Positions 34,526 to 47,266 of a DNA stretch of 64,000 bases are shown in pieces; the stretch's first letter is position 1, and each line of letters begins with the position of its first letter. This DNA comes from Siphonodentalium dalli (taxonomy: Eukaryota > Mollusca > Scaphopoda > Gadilida > Siphonodentaliidae): assembly GCA_032622095.1 (NCBI GenBank), contig CP136069.1, positions 65,307,319 through 65,371,318 of the forward strand, written 5' to 3'. The position numbers and the translations under genes were made by a program. Below the pieces are notes generated by a model. That model saw nothing but the letters and a program-made list of their open reading frames with translations. It was not told the DNA's origin and did no database searches.

Positions 34526-35744
34526 CAGGGATGTGGCTAGAGGGGGTGTGGGGGGTGTCTCACCCCCAGCAGAGAGCTATATTTTCAATAGTTGGAAATT
34601 TCATACCTGCCACAATGAAATTTCACACCAATAGGTTGAAAATGTTCTTGTAGTTTGATTATAAAACAATTTATTGGGGGAATTTATTGTTTTTCGACCA
34701 ATATTTGCATATGTTCCTATTTTGGTCAAAATTTTTGACAGAAATGGTCATCAGTTGGAAATTTTCCAACCTTAGGGGGGTGACAGGTTGGAAATTTCCA
34801 ACACTTGGAAAGCTTGTGTCCTGGTCTCTCCCCCGTGGCCAGTCAAAAACTTCTAGTTAATTTAAGAAAACAATATTGTCATACAATTGGTCAACATTGT
34901 CATTGGAATTGTCATCAGTTGGAAAATTTCCAACCTAAGTGGGGGTGTAGGGTTTGAAATTTCCAACAGTAGGAAGGCTTGAGGCTAGTCTAGATGTTAG
35001 GATTTTGCGATTTTCTTGTTCAGATTTCAAAATTTTCGCACACCGGGCCGAACCATGGTCGGCCCGGTGTGTCATTGCCCCATCCACATGGCCAATACAA
35101 AACTGCTAATTAGTTTAGCAAAACAATATTTTACTACATTTGGTCAAACTTGTAGACATAAATGGTCATCAGTTGAAGAATTTTCCAACCTGAGGGGGAG
35201 TATGAGGTTTGAAATTTCCAACACTAGGAAAGCTTCAGTTGAGGCCAGTCTAGATGCTAGGATTTGCGATTTTCTTGTATAGTTTTCACACACCGGGCCG
35301 AACAACCATGGTCGGCCCGGTGTTTCCTGGTCTGTTGTCGGTAGCTGTATGTATTTGTCTGGAATTAGATGACTAGTTGTTTTTTTGGGGGCAATTTTCA
35401 GGTTAAAATATCTTAATGTTCTCATACTGGGAAAATAGAAGCATGGCTTGTGAATATATAGGAAATTAGGCCTGAGCATGAGGTACAAGGGCGGGGCGGC
35501 GCAAATGGAATTATGCAAAAAGTTGTGTTGGTGTGATTCCGACTCAAGGGGGAGGGTGCAAATGGAATTATGCAAAAAGTTGTGTTGGTGTGATTCCGAC
35601 TCAAGGGGGGGGGGGGTGAAAATGGAATTATGCAAAAAGTTGTGTTGGTGTGATTCCGACTCAAGGGGGAGGGTGCAGTTGGAAATTTCCAAGGTGGACA
35701 CCCCCCCCCCCCCCCCCAGCGGAGACCCTCTAGCCACATCCCTG
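34526..35744. mobile_element. hAT-like non-autonomous element, copy 1 (1219 bp)
   Basis: TIRs CAGGGATGTGGCTAGAGGG and CCCTCTAGCCACATCCCTG. Flanked by an exact 8-bp target duplication ACTAACAG (34518-34525 and 35745-35752). Eight-bp duplications and CAGGG ends are typical of hAT transposons. Inside are palindromes such as CACACCGGGCCGAACCATGG / TCGGCCCGGTGTG (35039-35072; again at 35289-35322) and repeated GGTCATCAGTTG...TTCCAACC blocks. At 35500-35680 there are three tandem copies of a ~60-bp unit (AATGGAATTATGCAAAAAGT...GATTCCGACTCAAGGGGG). No transposase gene. Confidence 0.9.
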
Positions 35745-35752
35745 ACTAACAG

Positions 35753-38700
35753 CATAAGGTAACACATGTTAGTGGTTAAATGCGGCACTTCTGGTGATCG
35801 CGGTCCCTGTCTGTGCGTGGGTGTGTTTTCACATGAACCCATCCCGCTGATCTGGTTACTAAAATCACCCCAGACGCATCAGGGGCGGTCCGGGATGGTT
35901 AGGTTCATTTCGCGACATATGGGCGATGTCATCGATTCGAGTGTCAATTGCCTGCCATGGATTTGTTGGGTAACGCTCTTGTTTCTTCGCGAATGTAGTC
36001 GACTGTAGTTGTGCTAAATATATGTGTCTCGTACTTAGCTGTACGGTGGCCACATGGTGGCGTCTACAAGTCAGGCCATTGCATGCATCATTTTGAAATT
36101 ATGGCAAGTTTGTGGTTATTATCGGCACATCTGCGTGGCCGCGGCCCCAACCGTGGGTGTGTAGATGTTTATGTAATCCCGCACTGTTTACTCGTCTCTA
36201 AAATTCCGCCTATATACACCATGGGGCCGGTTTGGGCTGATCCGGATCCAAGCTTCTCCGAGCTGGTCCCGGCGGTTTTTAGTCACACCGGTAATTGGCA
36301 CCATGTCAATATATATGGGCTGGTTTAATGCGATTCGGGGCATGTTTAACACGATTCCATATGATAATAAAGAAAAGCAATTGTAATTTTTGGCTAACAT
36401 TTGCTCATATTGGTAAACCGCGAGTCCCAATGCGAAAATAATTGGCACCCAGACAACGAAATATCTGACAATTAAAAACACCCTTTGGGCGAAATAAGGC
36501 ATAAGGTAAAAGCAAGTACCAACGCATGGCACACATTACCAATGTAGCCGGAAACTGAAATGTACAACCTTCTCGCACTAAACCGCTGTTCACTGCATAA
36601 AATCGAACCCAATGTTCATTTAATTTGCTCATTGTAGCGACAAAAGCATGAGTTGATCATCGATCTCACAATTGTTAGTCGTTAATATGAAAACATACTT
36701 TAGATTGATCAGATGAGTATAAAATTGTTATGTTTATACAAACAGATTCCGCTAATTGGTGACGATAAAGGTCAGTTAATTGTCTGAATAATTTTCGATC
36801 GTGTTGCGAATGGAATTATTCTCTCACACAAAGGCTTAGAGACTTAATCATATTCCGGATAGAAAACTGCAAACTTTGTATCATAAATATAGACGCCAGT
36901 GCGACAGAAAATATGTACTGTAGCTAATGACTACCGGGGGCGTACGACGTCGACGACATAGTGTAATCGTGTGTACTTTAGAACATGTTTTAGATGTTGC
37001 ATCCGTTGATAAGAGTGAAACGGCCATATGCGCGTGGTTCGTGCTGATATGGTTAGTCATATTCAAGTACCATGCAATCAGGTATATGGCATATATATTG
37101 AAGTTTGCTAAAGATTGTACGGTCAGTAAAGGTAGCAATACACTAGTATTTATAGATTCAGACAAATACCGAACTAGCAAACTAGCTCCTAATTCAGAAC
37201 ACAAAAGTTATGAATATAAAACTGTGAATAGAAACTCACACACGAAGATAGGAAAGATAAAATGTTTCAGTAGATTTTCACTAATTTATCCAGGCTGAAA
37301 GTCCCTTTAAGGTAGCAATGCACAATTTACAGCAATTTTGGCTAAACTGGTAAGAGTACTGTTCTTCAAACGAATTCTGAACCATTATCTTTGGAATAGG
37401 TCCAAACACAACACAACTAGTTACATCTGTTATCTGTATAATTATATGTGTAATCAAAATCTGCACTTTAGCTTCTTCGTCAAATTTGTCACTGAGTTAT
37501 GCCCCTTGGTTTTCACACACAAAACGCTTAATTTGACCCATTTTTAACTCAAATTGACCATTTTCAAAACGAAAACAGACAATGATAGAGCTAATGTCAG
37601 TAAATAAACTTCTTCCACCTGTATAGCTATGTTAAATAGAAAGAAAGTTATCGTAGCAATTTCCATAAAAATCATGTCCAAATTGTTCATTTTTTTGTGA
37701 ACTTTCCCAGTTTTGTAAAATAATTAAACTCTCAAACCAGTAATGTCACATAATTCTCACATTTAACACAGGCTATACAATGGCTGTTATGCCCCCGCCA
37801 CATGTTGTTTTCCTATTTTTCAGACCCCCCCCCCCCATACAACCCGATAAATTGTGTACTGCTACCAAAGAGTTAACGACATTGCCCAGTTAGTTTTGTT
37901 GGAGGGGTCAGGTTACTAAGTTTTCAGTTTAAACAACTAAACGAACATGAAAGTCGCAAAAACAATGACAGAAGACAGCTAGATATTAAATAGTAAATTA
38001 ACGGATATAGTAAACCGGATCTTGCCAATAGTGATGAACATAATATGCCTAGTTAAGCATATACCCATGGCAATAACGCGAATGCTTGATTAATCTTGTA
38101 TACTTTTGGATACGACTAGACTTCGATAGATGCCTATTGTTTAGACGCCGGCCTTTGATAATATAGGCCTTATGGTATAATAATGTATAATATGTAATGG
38201 TGTATGTCGCTGTGATTATAGTATAAAATTGCCCAAAACGTGTTATATATCAACATTTTTTCATTGAAATTTGGCCGGATTGTCAAATATCTAACACCAA
38301 AGTCACTTGATTTTAGTGTTATCCATCTTCATCCGCAATTTGGTCCGAGACCATCGGCTTGACGAATATTTTCCATGCCGCCAAAAATTACATTTCTCGG
38401 GAAATAACAAAATAATTTTTTTTATATCTGATCACTCTGAGCTTTGGGTTCCTTGCCTCGAATCAGATATTTTTTACCCCCGAAGCCAAAGATCGGTAAT
38501 CTGGGAGCGTTAATTCGGATTATGCATCTTTAAACAGCACGTATCTGCGTATTGTGTCGAAGATGTTCAGCGGGGACTTTTCCTTATCATGCATACAACA
38601 AATATACAGATAGAACGAAAAAAGTGTGAAACTTGTTAACATTATTGCATGAGTTCTTTGGGGCCATTGACCTTACAGTAATTACAAGTGCAAAAATAAA

Positions 38701-39177
38701 ATACAATGGAAAAAATAATCAGTTACGACCCAATATTACATTATCATGTTCGGAATAGAAGCGAAGTTCGAGTTTTACCTCGCGGCACGACAAACGAGTG
38801 CAATGACATTAACATGTTCACAATACTGTGTTGTTCTGTGTTTATTGAACAATCTGAAGATTGTAGCTTGTACTATACTAACAATTATAGGTCGATATTG
38901 CTTTATTTAATTAAACAAACATGTGATTTATGTAGACTGTACCTCATAACTTAGTTAATATATTTTGCGTTAAAGTTGACGTCGTCAATTACGCTTGCGA
39001 CGTAATCGGTTTATATTATTATTGTTCAAGGACAAGATCAGTTTTGTTTACAGAATGTTTTGAAATCTTCTTGTGTTTTGCTGTATTTCGCAAAAATATA
39101 CCAATGGCTGTGCTATAAATTATAAAACAACATGCTTCAAATCACTATCATAGTCTCACGGGTAGTGGCTCAAATTT
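35753..39177. other. No recognised gene
   Basis: 3.4 kb without an exon that I can support. A frame at 36927-37298 (+) is open for 123 codons but has no recognisable domain. At 37404-37427 a run ACACAACTAGTTACATCTGT repeats exactly a stretch of the LINE relic at 34025, so a small LINE scrap may lie here. Confidence 0.4.
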
Positions 39178-39360
39178 GGGTATGTCCTTCGTGTAAGAAT
39201 ACACGAAACCACGCACCATTCTTCATTCTCCATATGTGTTAGGGTTGTGGTTATGGTTAGGGTTAGGGCTAGGGTTAGGCCGTTAGGGTTAGGGTTAGTG
39301 CTAAGGTTAGGGCTAGGGTTAGGGTTAGAGTTAGTGTATTCTTACATGAATGATATACCT
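39178..39360. repeat. Interstitial TTAGGG-like array inside inverted repeats
   Basis: Variants of TTAGGG (TTAGGG, CTAGGG, TTGTGG, TTAGTG) run from about 39237 to 39335. They are bounded by TCCTTCGTGTAAGAATACAC on the left and the inverted GTGTATTCTTACATGAATGA on the right. The same unit, shorter, occurs at 2466-2537. Confidence 0.8.
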
Positions 39361-39484
39361 AAATTTGTATGCTATTCAATGTGATTGAAACAATAATGAT
39401 CTGTTCTTTGCTAAGTACAGTGATATGTGGAAGGACCAACTGATTTTGTTGATAATACCTTGATAATGACGAGTTGTCGCATTC

Positions 39485-40268
39485 GTGCATAATGTATCCC
39501 TTGTGCTTATATTAGGCAAGCGATTAACCAATATGCAATATTTATGTGATATTCACATTCAGGGGATGGACGTGCCAGCGAGAGTTTCTCGCTATTCCTT
39601 TGAGTGGCCGTTGATTTTGTTTTTGGACTTGGCTGATTATGGATTTAATCCCCAGCCAAGTCCACAGCGTGCTAAGCGGTTTCTGCCCAATGTGTTAGCT
39701 GGTCTCCCCATGCTGATACGGGCTGACTGCATGTGGTTTTGAAGTTCCAGGTCACTCAAGTAGAACCCACTACAGACCGTGGCCTGTGTGGACCGACCGG
39801 ATATCACCGGTCCGGGGCTACCAAGATCACCGGGAAGAGGGAGAAGACCCCTTCAAGACGCCACAGAGACGCCGCCAGGAGGACCAAGTGGAAACAGGGG
39901 AGAACTGAGAGACGCCCTGTTCACCCCACCTGGTCTCCGGGCATGAAGACCAGGCGACTGACGATGTCACTACCCCCCAACGGATGCAGGGACGCCGAAG
40001 ACCCGGACGTAGCAGAGGACTTCAATCCACGGGCACCGAGACCTCCGATGTCCCCGACTACATCGCAGAAGAGGAGCGGGAACGACCACCCCCTGCTCCT
40101 ACCGAGGATGGGGATCATACATCACTAACACAAGAACAGATGATGGAAAAACCAGCTCGGATAATACAAGACTTCGAGGAATATCAACAACAATCAAAAG
40201 AAGAAACAGAAAGAAGGAAAGAAATCATGAAAGAGGCCGAACAGAAATTTTCACAAAGATCAGCATAA
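39485..40268 (+). CDS. GC-rich coding-like island, broken frames, unidentified
   Basis: Base composition is clearly more GC-rich than the neighbourhood, with long overlapping plus-strand frames. First part (39485-39742): ...MDVPARVSRYSFEWPL, DLADYGFNPQPSPQ. Second (39733-40128): Arg/Pro-rich. Third (from about 39900, past a stop, to 40268): acidic, ending EEYQQQSKEETERRKEIMKE and a stop at 40266, probably a coiled coil. The product is not recognised. The layout would fit the gag-like or ORF1 end of a retroelement with frameshifts, or a retrocopy. No LTR, poly(A) tail or target duplication was found, so this is only a guess. Confidence 0.35.
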
Positions 40269-40574
40269 CAACCTACACCCCCTTCTTTGGAGAGAAGAAC
40301 AAAGAAAAAATAAGCAACAACAAAATGCTTTTTTTTGTTTTGTTAGCTTCGTTCACAAATAAAGGCAAAAATATGAGGGGTGAATGAAAGGCCCTTTCGA
40401 CCATCCCGGGGTTAGCCCCCCCCCCCCCCCAAATCACATATTCAGGCCAATATTTATGTTGATAATTATCTCGTTGACAACGTAAACCTGATTCTCGGGC
40501 ATTATGAAGAGTATTTGAAAAAAAATTAAGACTGAACTGACCACCAGTTGGGTAATGTCCAGGCACGAAGCTAT

Positions 40575-40682
40575 GATGCCGGACATTTGCAGAATGAGGT
40601 TCACAGAAGCGGGCTAGCATCACTTCTGTATGCCTCATTTGGCTTAGGCCTCATCTTCTCTGGAAAGTATATGTATTATCAA
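40575..40682. mobile_element. AGAATGAGG-family foldback MITE, reverse copy
   Basis: TTTGCAGAATGAGGTTCACAG...GGCTAGCATCACT and AGGCCTCATCTTCTCTGGAAAGTATATG are the reverse of 2548-2680. It is followed at 40845-40925 by a further degraded piece (AGAATGAAGTCCCC / GGGGACCTCAGTCATTCTGG). Confidence 0.65.
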
Positions 40683-41064
40683 ATTAACAAGTTGTTTTAG
40701 TTTCTTCTTTTCTTTTAGTACACTTTCGGCATATCCCCAAATTGACCGACAACACAGTGCATAATCGAGATGCCCAATGGGTGGACATCACATCACCATC
40801 TGGTGTCTTAAATCGGTGTCTAGGTCTCCCATAGGAAATGTGGTCATTCAGAATGAAGTCCCCATAGAATGAATTTTCATCTTCTGGGGACCTCAGTCAT
40901 TCTGGAAATGTCCGGCACCAGATTTCCAATCATGTTCCCATTATCGGGGCCAATATGGGGTGTTATGTTGCACTGTTCTGACAATTTTAAAGTTTGAGTA
41001 TAATTACAACTCAAGTGGGTGTACATTACGTTACCGATAGCTGTTCGGACTTTTGGTCCCCAAA

Positions 41065-41131
41065 GAGTGGTACAGTTGGAAATTCAAAGATGGGCACCCC
41101 AAATAATGAGTCATTAGACACGTCCCTGATT
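41065..41131. repeat. Right-end scrap of the hAT-like family
   Basis: GTACAGTTGGAAATTCAAAG, GGGCACCCC and CACGTCCCTGA follow the right terminus of the 34526-35744 element. Confidence 0.5.
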
Positions 41132-41846
41132 GCACAGCCGGTTTGGATAACTTCCTACCCTCCGCATTTATCTCGTTTATCTCGTTTGATTGATGCTAGT
41201 AACGTATCACAGGGGATCACAGGAAACGTTAGCGACAACAGAGTCGGAACTATGTGTCGTCGTTCGTCATTCTTCCAGTGTTTTACTTGTCTTGCTGGCA
41301 CCAGCGGATACGAGCTGACTCTATCAATTTCATCTGTGACACTATCGGTATAATGACAGCAGAAGTAATTATAGCATGTGGTGATCATCGTATCGACCCT
41401 ATACTCTGGTTGATGAAAAATATGTGTCTGGGGATACAACGTGCAGAAAATGAATATTACATGTATACATGTATATATGCTCGGTGGTATTGAGAACAAA
41501 TGCTATTATCAGTACACATGTACTAAGGCTGGAGGGGTCAGGTTACTACGTTTTCAGATGTGTGCAGCTTTCGATCAGGAACCAGTATATCCAACAAGAG
41601 ACATTGAGTGCGCGCAAATCAACAGACGCGAGATTCGCAAAAACAACGACGGACGAGAGCTATGTAGCAGTATTCATTCACTAGCCAGTTATATCAACTT
41701 TGAGGAGAAAATCATTCAGTATACTGTACAGTTACCTCCATGAACTAGAAATTTATAGTTGTTTTCGAATTTCGCGCGATTTTCTGGTCATTGTCTTTGT
41801 TCATCGAAATGTTGAAAACGTAGTAACCTGACCCTTTCTGCCAATA

Positions 41847-42312
41847 TATGTGACCCGCCATATCAAATCCAGTCGTAAGTCGGGATTTTTTTACCCTATG
41901 CCAATGCATTCTCTTATATATGCGAGTCGACCATAGGTCGCCTCGCATATATAAGAGAATGCATTGGCCTAACAAATTTTTACAATTTTAATAATTTTTC
42001 TTGTATTCTTTAACAATTTTATAATTTCACCCATACAGAGCCCCAGACAAACATGAGCAGACGACACTCTTCTATATGTTTCTATATATGTGTGGGGCTC
42101 CCTGCAGGGTAATGGATGTTTTTTATTTTATGTCCTAAAAACTGTAAGAAACATTTATTTTAAAAAAATGATAAAAAATTGTTAGACCAATGCATTCTCT
42201 TATATATGCGAGGCGACCTATTGTCGACTCGCATATATAAGAGAATGCATTGGCACAGGGTAAAAAAATCCCGACTCACGACTGAATTTGATATGGCGGG
42301 TCACATATATAA
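41847..42312. mobile_element. TIR element whose arms are themselves palindromes
   Basis: Outer ends ATATATGTGACCCGCCATAT and ATATGGCGGGTCACATATAT. Each arm (about 140 bp) contains a nearly perfect 66-68-bp palindrome: CCAATGCATTCTCTTATATA...TATATAAGAGAATGCATTGG at 41900-41968 and again at 42186-42254. The centre is AT-rich and non-coding. TA-rich flanks make the target duplication unclear (possibly TA). Confidence 0.85.
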
Positions 42313-42960
42313 TTAGGTTTGCTGTAAATCGGATCAAAATAATCCAGTTGTCAAAGGGGGGTTCAAGTGTGCTATCACATCAATGTTTAGCATTGTCGAG
42401 CACAAGTTAGCTTGCTGTGAGGCAATGTGCCTCTATTGCCTCATGAATAATCACGTTTAGCCACACGTACATGTAAACTGTAACATGTGTTACGCGAGGA
42501 CAGTCGGTCCATAGTGCGACCATTGGTATGACTAATTGGCTTCAATAAAAATACGATAATTATAATGCCACACATCCGTCTGCGTGGTGTTGGTAGCTCA
42601 TTATGTAGTTAGAAGATTGTATTATCCCGCTTTGCTTCTACAAGTTTCGTATGGTATACACGTTTGGAACAAAACTTCTAAACGGGTTGACAGTGTATAT
42701 GTATGCGGAATGGTCACATTAATCATATGACTTCCGTTGGCAATGGCAAAACACGTTACAAGTGTGGCTTAACCTTACTAATGTTATTTGAATGTTAATG
42801 TGCCACCCGACGATGATGCTTAATTTATTACACTCTTGTTCCTATAGAAGTACAGTGTTTCTGCCGTTCCATATTTACAAATCGGTGTCGTTGACATCAC
42901 GCGACGAAAATGATGTTCGCTTCAATCATGACACCCTAACTTAAACTAATACATCATTAC

Positions 42961-43939
42961 CATGGATGTGGCTAGAGGGGGTGTGGGTGTGTCTCACCCC
43001 AGCAGAGAGCTATATTTTCAATAGTTGGAAATTCCTAATTTCAGGTAAAAACAATTTATTGGGGGGAATTTATTGTTTTTCGACCAATATTTGCATATGT
43101 TCCTATTTTTGGTCAAAAATTTTGACAGAAATGGTCATCAGTTGGAAATTTTCCAACCTTAAGGAGGTGACAGGTTGGAAATTTCCAACACTTGGAAAGC
43201 TTGTGTCCTGGTCCCTCCCCCGTGGCCAGTCAAAAACTTCTAGTTAATTTAAGAAAACAATATTGTCATACAATTGGTCAACATTGTCATTGGAATTGTC
43301 ATCAGTTGGAAATTTTCCAACCTAAGTGGGGGTGTAGTGTTTGAAATTTCCAACAGTAGGAAGGCTTGAGGCTAGTCTAGATGTTAGGATTTTGCGATTT
43401 TCTTGTTCAGATTTCAAAATTTTCGCACACCGGGCCGAACCATGGTCGGCCCGGTGTGTCATTGCCCCATTCACATGGATAATACAAAACTGCTAATTAG
43501 TTTAGCAAAACAATATTTTACTACATTTGGTCAAACTTGTAGACATAAATGGTCATCAGTTGAAGAATTTTCCAACCTGAGGGGGAGCATGAGGTTTGAA
43601 ATTTCCAACACTAGGAAAGCTTCAGTTGAGACCATGGTCGGCCCGGTGTTTCCTGGTCTGTTGTCGGTAGCTGTGTGCATTTGTCTGGAATTAGATCACT
43701 AGTTGTTTTTTTTTTGGGGCAATTTTCAGGTTAAAATATCTTAATGGTCTCATACTGGGAAAATAGAAGCATGGCTTATGAATATATAGGAAATTAGGCC
43801 TGAGCATGAGGTTCAATGGGGGTGCAAATGGAATTATGCAAAAAGTTGTGTTGGTGTGATTTCGACTCAAGGGGGGTGCAGTTGGAAATTCCCAAGGTGG
43901 ACACCCCCCCCCAGTGGCGACCCTCTAGCCACATCCCTG
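42961..43939. mobile_element. hAT-like non-autonomous element, copy 2 (979 bp)
   Basis: CATGGATGTGGCTAGAGGGG and CCCTCTAGCCACATCCCTG ends, flanked by ATCATTAC (42953-42960) and ATCATCAC (43940-43947), an 8-bp duplication with one mismatch. The interior is collinear with 34526-35744 but lacks about 240 bp, including the second CACACCGGGCCGAAC block and two of the three ~60-bp tandem units near the right end. Confidence 0.88.
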
Positions 43940-43947
43940 ATCATCAC

Positions 43948-45300
43948 GCATGACAAAACAAGTCAATAATGTGCCCGATTAAACATTGTGAGTCTGTTTA
44001 TTTTTGTATTCACGGATTCTAGGATATATAGGAGACATGTAATGAACGCAGAACTACACGTCTGTTAATGGGTTTGTCGATACGACACTTGCGCCATCGC
44101 GGAAGGATATAAACTCGAGGTTGTGCCCTCGCGCTAACATTCAGCGCTAGCACTCGTGCCATATCAACAAACCCATCAACACACTCGTGTCATTCTGTGT
44201 ATATATATATAACCCACATTGTCGTGTATACATAAGGGAAACGGTCGGTTCGACATATAATCGTTTTACTATAGTATATAAGATTATAGAATCCAAGATT
44301 TTCGCAAACAGGCAAATCCCGCACTGGACATTTGGAAAATTTTGTATTTAGATGTGTTACTTTCATAACTGCACCTCGCTACCAATTGTTCCAAATATTG
44401 GCGTTTATGGGTCTGGCCGTTGTGGAGCATCTGTCGCCCGCTCTGCCACCAACGTACATGGGGTCCCGACGCCCATCCAAACATCTACCTGTGTATTTGT
44501 GATAGTTTAGTTCGTTAGTATTTCCATTGTGGTTTCAAGAACAGCTATCAATAAAACAACAATATAATATGTAATCACATCGTGAAACTTCAGTCTGGTT
44601 GAGCATGTGCTCGTTAGAATCAAGAGTCTGCTTATTATTGGTGACATTATAAAAACCAATCGACACAGAATTTTGCCAATTAATGTATTTCGAGACATAA
44701 ATATATCGTTTATTGCAGCTGTTATATTACTGATAGTTACAGTGGGTCAAACTCGAGTGTTTAACTTCATATATAGTGGCACCCGATCGCCATTAATTGA
44801 TATTACTACCAACGTTCGAGCAAGATAAGATATTTGCCATAAAGTTCAGTGTTAAATTTTGATCGAACCGTAGCCGGCGAGGATCATCTGATCACATCTA
44901 AATTTTCCAAACTACGTCGGAGTTGCATACTTAGTATTATTAATAAATTTCAATTAGCATATATCATCATACGCAAAACGGAGCCTTTTTATCCAAAATA
45001 CTAGAATCTCCATATATAGGGTTCAACGTTAAATTTCGATCGCAAGTGTAGGCTGCAAGAATCAACTGATCACATCCAGGTTTTTAAAAATGTTAAATTT
45101 AAAATTGCACCGATCACCACACGCCATTTTCTCAAAATAATAAACGCTCTCTAAATTATGTTGACTTCGATTTAGGCCGACCCATCACAATTCAAGAATG
45201 GAAACAAGTCAATCCTGAAAATACTCATACTATGCAAACAAAAAACACAAAAAGACATAAGGAAACTGACTAATTGACGCTACAGCCAAACCGGTCTAAC
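43948..45300. other. No recognised gene
   Basis: A minus-strand stretch at 44284-44484 is open and contains WWQSGRQMLHNGQTHKRQ, but the splice signals and frame are not convincing. The rest is AT-rich. Confidence 0.35.
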
Positions 45301-46271
45301 GGTGCGTACACATGACGGGCAAGAAAATATCAGGTATGCCCCATGTGACTTACTTGACCAATGAAAAAAATAAAACAGGAAAATATCCGATCGAGGCAAT
45401 GAACAGGTATGTTGTCGCCTGGGTGTAATATGTGTTCACCTTGATTGGAGGCCATAGGTATCCGTAAAATAATCTCTAAGAGATTCACTGTAACCGTTCA
45501 CGCACTCGAGTTATGATCCATCAATCGTATCGTCTTAGATGGGTTGACAGAATCGCTGAAGTATTATATGGATATATAGAGGAGTATATATATAGAGGGT
45601 TTCCGTCAATCCATTTGGGGTTTTCAACTGCACCCCCTCCCCCTTGAACCAGGCCAAACTCCCAACATCACATAATTCAATTTACACCCCCCCCCCTTCG
45701 CCTTTGAATTTCCGACCTGGTACCTCACATGCCTTGTGTTTTTTTAACTTGAATGTTGACTGGACACCAGGGAGGGAGGAACCTAGAGGAAATTTCAAAC
45801 CAATATTTTGACCAAAAGTAGGAAGAGATGCAAATGTTGGTCTAAAACAACAGATTCGACATACATTACTGGTTGGAAATTCTGGCAACCAGAACAACTT
45901 CAACCCATTTTTGGTGTAATATTATGTCAGATATGAAATTTCCAACTACATGGTGAGCACTTTCTCATTATATACAAGGTCTTTGCGCATGAGAGCAACT
46001 TGGCTACATGTCCGTGGGTGTCTCGTCCAACCGACTCTATCGTAATACACTTCAGCAGTTGGAAATGCCATAATATTATGAATTGCCAATATGGACTATA
46101 AGTTGTTTACCGGACGCAATTCACTTTAACCAGCACGACTAATACTGTTGTGATTGACCTCAATCAATGCCATCAAAACCGCCGCGTTCTCACGGGCTTA
46201 ATCTTTGCAGCAAGAAAATATCAGGGTACAATTGTACCTGATATTTTCTTGCAGGTACATGTGAACGCACC
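45301..46271. mobile_element. 971-bp TIR element with CAAGAAAATATCAGG ends
   Basis: GGTGCGTACACATGACGGGC then AAGAAAATATCAGGTA at the left; TACCTGATATTTTCTTGCAG and GTACATGTGAACGCACC at the right. A second inverted copy of the inner motif (46212-46253) makes a hairpin at the right end. A hAT-like relic lies inside (about 45610-46020). No transposase. Confidence 0.7.
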
Positions 46272-46731
46272 ATAAGTGAGCGTTTATGTTTGTTCAGTGG
46301 TATGATAATTCGGTAAGACGGGCGTATACTTTCAAACTACCCAGGCGGACCACAAGCAGGTCGATAGAGTGATTGTTGACTCGCCCTCATTTAACGCGAA
46401 GTGCACTCTTACAACAACCCTCGTATGATAATGACTCAATTGTGATTACACCAAACATACAGAACGGTTGTCTCTGTGCGAACATTTGAAAAAAGTGCTC
46501 GTCAGAGTATGTAAATAAGAAACACTTCGTCAGGCAAAATTGGATGTCTATAAACGCATCCGGTTTCTTTATTGGTATAAAATAGATATTATATACGTTA
46601 CATATATGTTGGACAAATTTACAATCGCTACCTATTTACTAGTCGGAATTAAATTCCGAACACATATTATATTTTTGCCGTGAAATTTCAAGGTTTAGAA
46701 AATCTGGACCAGAAATTTGGGGAATACCTCA

Positions 46732-47266
46732 GGGGGGGGTGAAAAAAAAATTCCGGCACGTATGCCGGGGTTGGTGGGTGGTCAAAGCCACCAACAAGCA
46801 ATTTTTTCCGCAACTAAAAAAAAATTTCCTGCTGTTTTTTAAGTGTTTTGGCAATGAGTTGGGCTTCAAAACCACTTTGAATGAGAGAAATAATGTAATT
46901 CTAACTGGTAAACTGACTGCAGGCAGTTATCGTGTTGTATTTTGTTGCAAATTATGAAATCCAAGATGACCGCTGGCAGCCATGTTTTTTTGGCCGAATG
47001 ACCTCAAAATGACTCATTCCTATTTACATGTCCATGTTAACATCCATGATAAATAGTATGCACAGAAATTCATATACAGCTGTTTACAGTGAATTTCCCC
47101 CTGCAAATCTCTGTTTTAGTGTTAAAAGGGGGGGTGGGTGTCAAAAAATGGTCGGAAAAAACTGCCGAAAACGGAAAAAAAATTGGCAGTGGGGGTGGGT
47201 GGGTACAAAAAATGATCGAAAGGGAAAAAATGCCATACGTGCCGACCCCCCCCCCCCCCCCCCCCC
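46732..47266. mobile_element. G-tract-bounded TIR element with a 10-bp target duplication
   Basis: Flanked by GAATACCTCA on both sides (46722-46731 and 47267-47276). The element begins GGGGGGGG, then ATTCCGGCACGTATGCCGG, and ends AAAAAATGCCATACGTGCCG, A and 21 C. A 9-11-bp duplication is typical of Mutator-like elements, but I see no transposase and the TIR is short and G-rich. A partial reverse copy lies at 32896-33212. The two frames through it are not conserved. Confidence 0.75.

Noticed and set aside
35422-35842. Minus-strand 232-codon frame with repeated SESHQHNFLHNS
   Set aside because: Translation of the tandem ~60-bp units in the hAT-like element.
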